A DNA stretch of 64,000 nucleotides from Bryopsis sp. KO-2023. Its lineage: Eukaryota; Chlorophyta; Ulvophyceae; Bryopsidales; Bryopsidaceae. The DNA is taken from contig BSYQ01000008.1 of assembly GCA_030272585.1 (NCBI GenBank), forward strand, positions 1,860,001-1,924,000, given 5' to 3'. The notes under the pieces were generated by a model. The model searched no databases, was not told where the DNA came from, and was given only the letters and a program-made list of their open reading frames with translations. Shown here piece after piece: positions 37,104 to 48,094 of this stretch. The stretch's first letter is position 1. Every line of letters starts with the position of its first letter. A program made the position numbers and the translations under genes.

Positions 37104-40100
37104 ATGGTGGAGCTGTTGCACCTGGGTTTCAACCAGGATAACGAATGCTTCGCATGCGGGACGAGCACGGGATTCCGAGTTTTCAACTGCGACCCGTTTC
37201 ACGAGCAGGTGGCGAAAAGACATCGTTTTTTTTCCAGTTCACGTTTACTCACTGTCAAGACAGCGTGATCCGTTATGTCTTTGCGATTTCACGAAACCCT
37301 TGATTTGTTCTGTTGGGTTTTTTTTCTCTGTTTCTTGTCGGCTTCTTTTGCTTTTGCCGTTTTGTTCAAGGGAGTCCGTTACGTTAATCTTCCACGACTC
37401 ATCTTTTCTGTTTTGTTTTGTGAAAGTTGGCACCTTTTTTTTTTCTTGGCTTGGTATTGGATGGCTCAATATCCTGCATGCCAAAAGTTTATTTTTACCT
37501 GCATAAAACATAACCCATCCCCAACCCAACAAAAAAAAAGAGAAAAAAAAAAAACAGGAAAGAAAGCAACATGATGTGTCTGCAGTATAATAATTCATAA
37601 AAGAACTCAAATTGTGACGAACAAGATTTTCAAAAAAACTCATCTAAAAGTTATTAAAATTTGTGTCTGACCTGTAGTTCCGACGGGAGTTTAACAACGG
37701 TGGAATCGGCATCGTAGAAATGCTCTTCCGTTGCAACATATTGGCGGTGGTGGGTGGAGGTACAAACCCCAAGTTTCCCCCGACAAAGGTAAAATCTCAA
37801 ACAACTTCTTGATTTCTATCTCTCTTTTTATTATTATTGTTTTTAGTTTAATTTTTAATTTTGAAATGGGTGGATTTGACCACAGGATGAAGTCAATTAT
37901 TTTTTTATTTTATTTTTTTTGGGGGGGGAGGGGGTTCAGTGTGTTTTTGATTGAAGATAAGATTAAGATTAATATTATTTGGATGCTGAATGTGAATTTT
38001 TTTTGGCTGATGCAGGTCATGATATGGGATGATGATCAGGGAAGGTGTATTGCCGAGTTAAGTTTCAGAAGTCAGGTAAGGTGATTCCCCCCCCCCACCC
38101 ACTTTTGAAAGAGTGATTTCATCGATGTTGCAGTGGGCAGAAATTATGTGTTTCTTATAAAATAAACAATACAGTAATATTTGCTGGATTTAAATTCAAA
38201 CAATATGGATTCCAACTCCTTATGGAAGCATGTTTTGGGAAATGTGATTAAAGGAAATCTTTTGGAGGGTTTTCTTTTTTTTCTTTTATTTTATTTTCAT
38301 ATATTTTCTGAAGTTAAGTATTTATTGAAGGAAAAGGGGGGAAGTAATTTTCACTGCAAGGAATGGGAGCTGATTTATTTTTTTTTCTTCTCAAATCGAA
38401 TACAAAATCACCGCTAAGTAAGTAGGCTGGGTCATCGATCTGGTGTGCGAAATTTTGGCTCAAATTCTTCATGAATTTTTAAACAAAAAAAGGATAAAAA
38501 CTGATGGGAAAAACAAAATTTGATCTCTTAGCGATCCAAATGAGTGAAAGAAACCCTCGCTTGAGCATCATTACCATTGTTGTTGTTTTTTTTGTGTGTG
38601 TGTGTTTTTCTTTTGGGGGGGGGACAGGTTCGGGGTGTTCGGTTACGGAAAGATAGAATAGTGGTGGCTCAGGAGCAGAAGATATCTGTGTACAATTTTG
38701 CAGATCTCAAATTGCTGCATTCCATCGAAACGGTAGCTAATCCTCATGGATTGATGGCTTTGTCCTCCCATCCGGATTCAACAGTGTTGGCTTGCCCAGG
38801 CTTGCACACTGGCAAGGTAATTTTTCATTTTCCAGAAAACACTGTCCGAATAGTGTGCAAATGAGCGGAGATGAAACCTATATTTTCTTCCAGTTTCTCT
38901 TTTCTTTTTTAATTAGCTATGTGGCAAGAATTGCCAGAAAGAAAAAAATCAAGATGAAAACTGAAATAGCTGGCACTTAGAGTCTAGGGTTCATTTTTTT
39001 GGGGGGGTGCTCCGTTTCGCTCGAAATAAATGTGTGTGTGTATGCATTACCTCCAAAAGTGGTTAGCATATAAAATTAATTTTCAAGTGTGTGTGTGTGT
39101 GTGGATCGCCTCCAAAAGGTGAGAATAGAGTTGTTCGACAGAGTCCAGACCAAGTTCATCTCGGCGCATGATTCTCAAATAGCTCGAATGGTGTTGTCCC
39201 TGGATGGAAAGATATTAGCCACAGCATCCGAGAAAGGAACGCTAATAAGGGTTTGGAATGCCGCTGATGGGACACGCTTGCAGGTGGATCTTTTTTTTTT
39301 TTTATTACTTTGTTTAAATAGCATACAACAGAAAAGACCTAGAAAAAATGTATGAATAGTAAAGTCCAGGAAAGATTTTGAAAATCGGAGAAACTCTAAA
39401 ACTGAGCGAATAAATGGAAATTTATGGAAGAGGGTCGTTATTTTTATTTTTATTTTTTGGGGGGGGGTTAGGAGAAAGGGTATTGATTGGATGGTGTATA
39501 CACATGTCCGCTTCAGAGTTATTTTCCAGAAAGTGCGTCTTTTAAATACACTCTTTCTGTTGAATTTCTTAAATTTTTTTGATTCTTATTGCTGTGGGGA
39601 TATTGTTGATTCTCAGGAACTCCGAAGGGGTTCCGATCAAGCTCTGATTCACAGCATTGCCCTTTCGAAAGGTTGCGAATGGCTTGCAGTGTCGAGCGAC
39701 AAAGGCACCGTCCACATTTTCTCTTTGAACGAGGATCTGAGGCAAGCATCGGAGGACAGCATGCGAAGGTCGAACGGAGTGGGGGGGGATTTGGTGTCCA
39801 GAAACACCACTTCGATGTTCTCCATGGTCAAGGTAAGGGAAGCTGAGTTGAATTCATGTATAATGGAGGGGTGGAAGCCTTTTTTTTTGGCGTTTTTTTC
39901 GCTTTCTGTTTCTTTGGGGGATTGAGAAGGGGGGGAAGAGGAAAGGGAAATGTAGAAGAAATATAGGAACTTTTTTTTTGGGGGGAAATGAGCTGTTTGC
40001 TAAGAGAGGCAAATCCGAAATTTGGTGTCGAAAAGTTGCTTTCTTTCGCTAATCTCGGTTGCGGATCTATCTGTTATAAAGCAGTGTGTGTGTGTGTGTT

Positions 40101-40348
40101 TTTTTTGTTATTTTAAAAACAAAAAAAAACAGGGAATCGTTCCTTTACCGAGCTATCTCACATCTGAGTGGTCCTTCGCTCAGTTCAAGCTGCCGGAGGA
40201 AAACTACGTCAATGTGGGTTTCGGTCCCCAAGGCAACACCATTCTCATCGCCACTTTCGGAGGGTCGTTTTACAAAGTCTCATTCGACCCCGTCAAAGGA
40301 GGTCCCTGCGTCCAAGAATCCTACTGTGCATTTTTCAACGCCGATTGA
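37104..40348 (+). CDS. ATG18: PROPPIN (ATG18/WIPI family) WD-repeat protein, 7 exons
   Basis: Exons: 37104-37208, 37678-37788, 38016-38075, 38628-38816, 39119-39283, 39617-39832, 40133-40348. All six introns are phase 0. The product is 353 residues, standard for WIPI3/4 or ATG18. It begins [21 protein letters not shown] and RVFNCDPF, the blade-1 signature. It continues [27 protein letters not shown] and [19 protein letters not shown], and then carries LRRG (exon at 39617), the phosphoinositide-binding FRRG-type motif. [21 protein letters not shown] and a conserved last blade follow. These seven-bladed propellers bind PI3P and PI(3,5)P2 and act in autophagosome formation and vacuole or endosome membrane dynamics. 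Several exon joints read AG/GT. Introns 3 and 4 carry copies of the dispersed motif. Confidence 0.95.
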
Positions 40349-42467
40349 CCACCGATCTGGAACGATTTTTTTTTTTTTGATATGGTGGTGATTTTGAAGG
40401 GAGAAAAAAACGAGGCTGAGAACATGAGCCGCCGCAGATTTTTCTGGTTTTGCTTTACATTTTTTTTGGGAGGGGGGGGGGAGGGGTTGTGGGGTTAATG
40501 TTGAAAGAAAAAGAAAAAGAGGAAGTTGAAAAAAAAAAAAAAAAATCATTTACAACGCAAAAAAAAGCTATTAAAGCTAGCATGGGTGTTGCTGTGTTAG
40601 GAAAGTAAAAAACGCTCCGTAATTATTATGGTTTTGGGTGGATTTTTTTTTTTTTTTTGGAAACACTTTGCTGTTGAAATCGTTGTGGATGCTCGTCATA
40701 TATTTCTTTTTCCCCTTCCCTTTCTCGAAAAATAGACCCCAAAAAGGAAAGAAAAAGATAAAAATCACAAATACGCTTTTGTAAGAACTTGGCTTGTAGC
40801 GACATTGGGGGGGGGGGTCGAGAGGGTTGACAATTTTAGCTTTTGGAAAAAAATTCAGCGATTTTTCGGCCGATTTCCTTCAAAAACAAACTACTGCTGC
40901 TTTGAATGCAGGATTCATAGCTCCGCCCGTAGAGCTTGTTTTGGCTGGATAAAAAACACACCAAGGTTCTGTTGCTGTTTGCTTTCCTTCTGACGGAAAA
41001 GCAGCTTGAAAAAAAAAATTTGAAAAACAAGGGAAACCTGTCGATGTTATGTTATTATCATGATGCTGGGGGGGAGAGGGAAAAAAATTATTGGGGTAAA
41101 GGGGGGGGGGGGTTGGATTCAAGAAGTGTATGGGAAAAGAATGAGGGCTTGATTAAAACAAAAACAAGAAATAGAATGTGTGCGTGTGTGTGTGTGTATG
41201 GATCGGATGTTCAGTCGAACATTGAAAAAAAAAAATTGCATAACTGCAATTTTTTGTGAGGGGAAAAGGAAAGAAAGAAAAAAAAGAGAGAATGTTTTTG
41301 TAGATTGAAGAAATGTTGTCGATTGTACATTGTAAATGTAGGTTTCCTCCACACATCGTTACGTTTTTTGTTTTTGCAAAATAAAAAAAGAGGGCTGAAA
41401 CAAAACTGGGAAAACAAAATCAACGTTGTGAGGGAAATGAAAGACGTTTGAAAGACAAGCATGCATGCATGTTTACATCTTTTTTTTTTTGAGGGGGGGA
41501 TGTTCGACTAAGAAGAGACATATGGTGGGAGTGAGCCATTTTCTCTTGTCTACGCTTTTGCTGGAATCTGTTGTATTGTGTTCTGAAAAGAGGAGGAGGG
41601 GAAAGCGAAACTTGAAAAAGTCTAAAAGGCTTTTGTTTTTTCTTTTCTCTGGAAAATCAGGATTCGTCGAAACGTTTTTGAAATTTGCTTACAAGTCGTC
41701 CGAAAGTTTCCATTGAGGAAAAGAGTTATTGTTCATTCTTTAGAAGAGCTCATAATTGACAGGGTGTTTTCCCAGCTGCGCCATCAAAAGTTGGGGCGAT
41801 TTTTTGGTTTTTGTGCTTTTTTTTTTGCCATGATGCCAATGCAATGGAAAGGCAACCTCAAAGGAAGGGGGGGGGGGGACCCCGTCTTTTTTCTTTCCAA
41901 AAATGTTCATCGGGAATGGTTGTATTGATTGGAACTGGGAGAGGGTTGATTCGTTTTTTATAGGGGAATTCCTTGTTGGCTCAATTTTAAAAAACAAATC
42001 AACAAAGCCATCTGCTTGAGTGAAAAAACCAGAATCATGTGAACACCGAACACAATTTATTAGGTTTCAAATCGTTCGCTTTTTTAGCAAGAAAAATCCC
42101 TCGAGTTCAGCTATGCTCCTCGCAAAGCGTCGCGACCCAGATTTTCGATGCTGTTGTAACTTGTACGCTGTAACTCAATTCTGTTACGATTTCCCAACCT
42201 TGTACTTGCTAAGGTTGGATGGAAATCTAAAAAACGCGGGGCACTATCGCGCGCGCGACGTGTGGCAGGAGCGCTGTTCCCTCCAGCCCTCCACCCTCCA
42301 CCCCCCCTCACGCGCGCGAATCCCAATCGCGACGAAGTATTTCCCGTCCGTCATGTAAGCGGGTGCCATCAACACACCCGAATCCACGCACATCCCCACA
42401 AACAGATTTCTGCAAACGGGCTTCTGGCTAGTTTTTTTTAATTTCCTCACCCTTCGTCACGTGGAGC
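40349..42467. other. intergenic, ATG18 3' flank and promoter of the J-domain gene
   Basis: Rich in T-runs, G-runs and A-runs (for example 40460-40485 and 41100-41112). A GC-rich, CpG-rich patch with CGCGCGCG blocks near 42249 and 42311 lies about 150-220 bp before the next start codon and is a plausible promoter. No gene is supported. Confidence 0.5.
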
Positions 42468-44990
42468 ATGGCCAGTGGCAGCTATTGCCCTTCCTCCAGC
42501 GCGCCCGTCGCTCCTCGGTCGGCGACGGTGTTCCGACCGAGATGCGCTGTCAGGTGCTCGAATCCCGAGTCTCGACGCTCGAACCTGCGGATCGATGGGT
42601 GGCATTCTCGCAGAGACTGGAGCGTCCAGGTCACCGCTGGGGATTTCGAAACGAAGGAACAGGAAGGAGCTGCTGTCAGCACCGGAGAAGATTACTACGC
42701 GATTTTGGGTTTGGTGGGTGTTCCTGTCAACTTTTTTTTTCTACGTTTTGTTGGATGCTTTATGTTTGAAATTTTTGACTTTCGTTGAACCTTCATTTTT
42801 GTGTGTAATGAAGGGCGATGGTTTTTTTTAACAATCAGCATAACTAGAAGAGAATTTTTTTTTTTTTTTGTTAATGAAGGTTTTTTTTTTCTTTTAGATT
42901 TTCTTCAGTTCAAGTCTTGGAACGCTGCCTCGAGTTTTCTTTAAAAAATTGTTCTAAATTTTGGGTTGAGAAACACACACTCACACTGTAAAGAAAAACA
43001 ACTAACAGAGCTGGAGGAGAATAAACCACATGACGATCGCCGTTGGATTTTTCTTTTTCCTTACCTTTTTTCCCCCGAAAACAGAAATACTTGATTCAAA
43101 CCCACTTCGCGAATGAGTGCTTATTCCTGCGCTTGAGTTATTGATTGATCTATTATTATTTATTATTATTTCATTTGATTTTTATTTGATTTCTTGTGGA
43201 TTGTAGTCCCCAGGTGCAAATCATAAGGAGATAAAAAAGGCTTATTATAACACCATGAGGGACTTCCACCCAGATGTTTCAACGGACGAAGATGCCACCG
43301 AATTCTGTATATTCCTAAATGAAATTTACGAGGTGAAACATAGTGCGTGGATTCATGAAATTATTTTCCTTTTTCTGCGTTTCTTTTCTGCAAAAAAAAA
43401 GCAAAAGTTTCAAAAAAAAAAACTTGCAGAAATGAAAAAAGAAAAAACCTACAGAAAAAGAAAGTGAAGACAAAACTTACGTCCGTAATTATCATTTACT
43501 GGTTTTTTTGTTTGTTTATTTCACATATTTTTGTTAAATAAAAAATAAAAAGCCACTTGGAAATAAGAAAAACTGCTCACTTGGACTTTTTTTTTTAAAA
43601 AAAGAGAAAGACAAGGAGGTGGTCGAGAATTGTTTTATTGGGGGGGGGGGGAACTATGTTACATCGTTAATGAGATTAGACAGGAAAATTTGAATGGGGT
43701 GGTTTGTTGGTAAGGCTGCCCCTCCTGTTGTTTGCAGACGCTGACTGACCCCGAGAAACGAGCTGCATATGATGAAATTGCTGGGTTTGATGTGGAAGCG
43801 ATTAACCCCTTCAAAGATACGTCTTATCCTCGAGATCAGGTTAGCACTCCTCTCGCAACAAAAATTAAAAAAAAAAAAGAACACCCCTTTCGTTTTCCCC
43901 TGTACTATGGTTTTTCATTCCGTTAATGTTTTATTGTGGAGCTATCAATCGAAGTCTTGGTTCAGATCTGGATTTAAAAAAAAGATGGATTTTGATTTAA
44001 AAAACAGAGGGAGGTGTGCAGCAGTCAGGTTGATTAATTATATTTTCAGTCAGGTTGCGTTTTTGTTTTTTTTCAATTGGTAATGGATGGATGAGTGGGT
44101 TTCCAGGTGTTCGTCGATGAGTTTTCTTGCATTGGATGCAAAAATTGTTGCAACGTTTGCGCGAGCTCTTTTGCAATCGAGGATTTATTTGGCCGAGCTC
44201 GAGTTACGGAGCAAGGCCTCGATCCGGAATCAGAGCTACAGGAAGCCATCGACACTTGCCCAGTAAATTGCATTCATTGGGTAAGGATAAAAAAAAACTT
44301 TTCACAAGACAAACAGAGAATAAACGACCCCTGGGATTTTCTTTTTTTTGAATCTAGTATAAAGGAGTGGCAGGAAAGAGAATGGGTTGAAGGATTTTGA
44401 GAAGCTTTTTGTTGAATTTTGCATGAAGGTTACAGCTCCCCAATTGACGTTGTTGGAAACTCAGATGGCGAAGATCGAAAGGGTTTCTGCTTACATTGTC
44501 ATGATGGGGGCCGGAGGCGGAGCTGATGTTTTCCAGGTTAGCGTTTTTCCCTTGCAAAGAAGCATTTCATTTTTTTCCTTGCAAGAAAAGCATTTCATTT
44601 TTTTTCCTATTAATAAAAGAAAAAAAAAGATCTCCCTCGAATCCCAGGTACAGCCTGTTCATCTGCATTCGATGTACGAAATTTGTACGTGAAGTTTGGC
44701 GACGAAATCCTGGAGTTTTTTGTCATATATATTTTTTTTGTCCGCTGCAGGAAGCATACACAGCTTTTGAAAAACGGCAAGCTGCCATCAGAGCTAGAAA
44801 GGAAACCAACGACGTCAGGGACTGGATGCATGAGGTTGGTTTCGAAGATGTGGAATGGAAGCAATCGGACGAATCGGTGCTCAAACGGAGAGCTACGGCC
44901 GCCAAAGCTGCAGCGTCTGCCCGACGATGGAGGGATTACCAACGACGTCAAGACGATAAAGAAACCCTGGCTTTGCCTGCCGGAAAGTAA
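42468..44990 (+). CDS. plastid J-domain plus 4Fe-4S ferredoxin fusion protein, 6 exons
   Basis: Exons: 42468-42713, 43207-43332, 43738-43839, 44107-44280, 44429-44536, 44751-44990. All introns are phase 0 and the product is 331 residues. A Ser/Arg/Pro-rich leader (MASGSYCPSSSAPVAPRSAT onward) looks like a transit peptide. The J domain follows: DYYAILGLSPGANHKEIKKA, then the HPD tripeptide (RDFHPDV) and LTDPEKRAAYDEI. Next is a bacterial-type ferredoxin segment, FSCIGCKNCCNVC ... TCPVNCIHW, with the four Cys expected for one 4Fe-4S cluster. The tail has a Gly-rich turn (MGAGGGADVF) and an Arg/Ala-rich helix. This matches the plant and algal plastid DnaJ-ferredoxin family (Arabidopsis DJC76/77/82 type), thought to couple redox or Fe-S state to Hsp70 work. 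Intron 1 holds a weak copy of the dispersed motif near 43111. Confidence 0.93.
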
Positions 44991-46779
44991 CGTGTGCGTG
45001 CGTGTGTGCGTGTGTCTGACATTTTCATTGCATTCGCATGCCTGGATGAATTATTCGATTCTGTGTTGAATCTGTGGTGGTAGCTAGGGAGAATGATTCA
45101 TATGCAATGATGGACGACTGTGTTGGGATTCAAAACTCTGCATCGAAATCCAGCCAAATCTAGCGCGTTTGAGATTTGGGGAACCGTGAGCGCATTTTGG
45201 GGTGAAATTTGGGAGGGGGGGGGGGGGGAAGAGATATTGTTGGATTTTTTTTTCTTTTTACATGGGGAAGCCGTTGGTTATGTGTTCAATGCATGCATGC
45301 ATTGAAAAGAGAGAGGAAAGCGCGGGCTTTTGTTGTGAGAGTCCTGTTGCATCCAATCGGATTGCTTTTTTTTGCTGGCAGAGTCCAGCGGAGGCTCATT
45401 GAGTAGCTACCAACGTGCTGATCGCGGCTTTGGAAATTCCAAGGTCAAGAAGAGAGAGAGGGAAAAAGGATGATGTAGAATCAAAAAGAACGGGAAAAAA
45501 AGAAGTAGAAAAGCACGTGTTTTTGCGGGATGTGTGTGTTTTTTCTTTCTTTTTTTTTGGGTTCTGGTTCTTTGCCCTCCTTTTTCTTCCTATGCAATCG
45601 ATCAAATATGTACAAGAAGTGGTGTTGGGGAAAAATCTGATTTTGTTTGGTTTTTTTTTTCGTTTTTGAGGAGCTGAGACAGAGAAGATAATCTATGTGC
45701 TATGTGTTGAGAGGGGTTTTTGTGGTGGGGGGGAAAAAGGGTGGCCTTTGGGGAGAATGAGTTAGGTGCTTGTGTGTGTTTTTTTCTTTGTATATTTGTT
45801 CCGAACGTTATTATTGTTTCTTGTACATTTTCTGAGTCTTGAGACGAAAGGAAAAAAAAAAAGAAAAAACAAGGACAGAAAAAAAAGAACATATGGATCG
45901 ACGAGAAGAGAAGAGAAAAAAAAGGGTAACAGTGTTTTTTGTTGTGTTTTTTTTATCTTTTTGTGGAGACGAGAAAATGGAGGTGGGTTTGTTGTGAAAG
46001 GTGCCGAACGACGGTGATTGTTGTAAGATAGGTAGAGGAAGAAAAAAAAAAGTGAAAAAAATGGTGGTGAAAATATCCTGTTCTGTTGCACCTGGCAAGA
46101 ACCGAGAAAACGAAAATTGGTGCCTTCTTGTGATAGGGAGCTCGCTGTTTTTTGGGAAGTGGTGCTGTGGGTTGATGAGTTGCTGAAAGTCCCATGTACA
46201 CCCAAACTCAGGGATTGTATCCTCGCTATTCAAGATCCGATTTGGTTTCATCGTCTGATTTGATTTCATTGTTCTCGGAGCAGGATTTGTTGCTTGCTTG
46301 GTTCTGTATTTTTTATCAACACCTAAATATCACTGATTACAAAACAGCAAGAGGGGTCCATCACGAAATTCCCCTAAACCACATAACACCACCACCACAG
46401 CTCAATTGAGAAAAATTATTAAATCACTTGGTGAAGATCTTTGACCAAATAGCTGTGTTTAGCTACCATGAAATTGATATCACAGTCAGCCCAACCTGCA
46501 ACAACAGCAGAAACAATTGCAAGGGCGAATAAATTGATTACGGTTCTTGCCAAGACCGTCTTGGTTATTGATCAATTGATCGATTGATTATGATTACAAC
46601 TCTTCAAAAAAAAAGGAAGACGCTTAAAAATAACTTGAAAAAGTACCGTATAAAAAATTTAATGATTAAATTATGATTTCAGATTATCGCTTGAAATAAC
46701 CGTTTTCTTATTTAACCAAAAGTATTTTTCAATAGGAAGAAAATAGAAAACAAAACAAGAAGATTATTTTTGAACCCCT
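44991..46779. other. gene-poor AT-rich stretch
   Basis: 3' flank of the J-domain gene and beyond. Dominated by T, G and A runs, with a GTGTGCG microsatellite at 44992-45015 and a GCATGCATGCATTG palindromic run near 45292. Long open frames on both strands come from homopolymer runs, not genes. Confidence 0.45.
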
Positions 46780-47062
46780 CTTGGACCCTTCAACTAAGAA
46801 GGGAGCCGCCGCGCCACGACAAGGCGGGGGTTCCACCGCGGTGGAAAAACGAAGGTAGCCCCGGACTCGGCCGCCCACCCAACGGATCAGGCGGTCTTTC
46901 GAATTGCCCGGTCCGGGTAGTGGTCTTTTCCCCGATGCCGTGGCTAACCGAGGCGGAACCGACATAGCTAGGCTAGGGAACCGATTCCAGGCGCACACGA
47001 CACCGGGTAGACCCCGTACCTATCTCGGGGTCGACCACGGCTTCGGCTCACTTGGTTCCTAA
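46780..47062. ncRNA. GC-rich island with extensive pairing, candidate structured RNA
   Basis: About 280 bp of markedly higher GC than the very AT-rich flanks, with sharp edges. No long convincing frame matches any protein. Paired arms are visible: GCCGTGG at 46938-46944 with CCACGGC at 47035-47041; GACCCCG with CGGGGTC around 47010-47032; the self-complementary block CCACCGCGGTGG (46833-46844); and CCCGGTCCGGG near 46907-46917. CGGTTCC/GGAACCG arms recur. I compared it from memory with SRP RNA, RNase P/MRP, U3, 5S and rRNA core motifs and found no match. The strand is unknown. It could also be a piece of a mobile element. Confidence 0.3.
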
Positions 47063-48094
47063 GAACACAAAAATTAAAAAAATCAAATATCAAAGGACAG
47101 ATCCGAACGAGCCGGAAAAGTCCTTATGACATGACTCTTCACCATTTCTGACGCCGTTACGTCGTTTAGAAATCTGTGTCAACCTGCACATTTAATGCAA
47201 TCGCGGAACTTACCGTTTATTGAAGTTATTGAAGTTGTTTGTTCGTCAGTGGTTTGCGTTGACGGGTTTTCCAATCATTTTTCTCGGTTTTCTTGGGGGT
47301 GGTTTTCTTTTTCTAATGTGGGGGTTTTGTTTTCATCTTTTGGGATTTTCAAAGTTGGTGGTTGTTTGTTGGTGGGGGGTAGGAGTACTTAGGGTTATCA
47401 TGGACATTTCTGCAGGTTTTTTTGAGGTGTTTGGACTTGATGGCCCGGTACCTGATCGGTCACAGATCAATTGTTGGGTAATAGTTGGGAACCGAGGAGA
47501 TCAATGGACGAATATTGAGATGTAATATTTTGACCCAAAAAAAAAAAAAAAAAACAAACAAAAAAAAAAAAAAAAACTTACCGTTTCTGTCATATTCTGT
47601 TTCTGTCCAAAGTTTTTGACAACGTCTCCAGTTCGCACCATCAAAGGGGGTGGTCAACCACGTTCGAAACGGTACGCCCGAGCGCGCGGGTTGGAGAGCG
47701 TATCGCGGAGGTGAGTATTTTACGAATTCCAACCTTGGTCGACAGGGACGTGCTCTTTTTCTTGCGAGAGACAGCGAGTCTCACCGAGCAAAGCCGCGTT
47801 ATCTCAATCCTTTTGGGAGCGTGGGAACCATGTGGCCTGGACCTGACCTCGGGCGTTTGGGGAAGACTAGCCCTTTGCACCGGTACAAAGGGCTAGTCTT
47901 CCACGGTACCGTGGAAGTCATCGAAGCCGTCAGGAAGAGAAAATGTCGAAAATTGTTTCTGTGTGAGACGGCAGAAAGGAGGAGGGCACAAGCTGGTGGG
48001 CTGCGTGCATTTGCGCGGGGATGTGCGAACACTCACGTGGCAGGACTTTCTTTTGAATAAGCGAACACATGTGTGCACGGTAGACTTTTGTTTT
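47063..48094. other. unassigned stretch with a GC-rich half
   Basis: The first part is AT-rich and ends in a tract of A runs (47536-47577). On the minus strand a strong donor, CGGTAAGTT, lies just before that tract, and a GC-rich frame leads into it (47732 to 47580, reading RTWLTTPFDGANW). On the plus strand a 136-codon frame (47650-48060) covers the same DNA. Both cannot be genes and neither matches a family I know. A near-identical AAACGGTAAGTT also occurs near 47210. Confidence 0.3.
47861..47914. repeat. perfect inverted repeat plus adjoining palindrome
   Basis: GGAAGACTAGCCCTTTG (47861-47877) pairs without mismatch with CAAAGGGCTAGTCTTCC (47886-47902) across an 8-base spacer. The 14-base palindrome CCACGGTACCGTGG (47901-47914) overlaps the end of the right arm. 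This could form a cruciform or a strong hairpin RNA. Confidence 0.9.

Noticed and set aside
45762-46269. Overlapping minus-strand frames of 80-150 codons
   Set aside because: Low-complexity Phe/Ser/Lys frames caused by homopolymer runs; no conserved segment.
46780-47062. Possible SRP RNA, RNase P/MRP RNA, U3 or rRNA fragment
   Set aside because: The core motifs I know for these RNAs could not be found on either strand, so only a generic structured-RNA call is kept.
47650-48060. 136-codon plus-strand frame as a gene
   Set aside because: It runs through a perfect hairpin, competes with an equally open minus-strand frame and matches nothing known.
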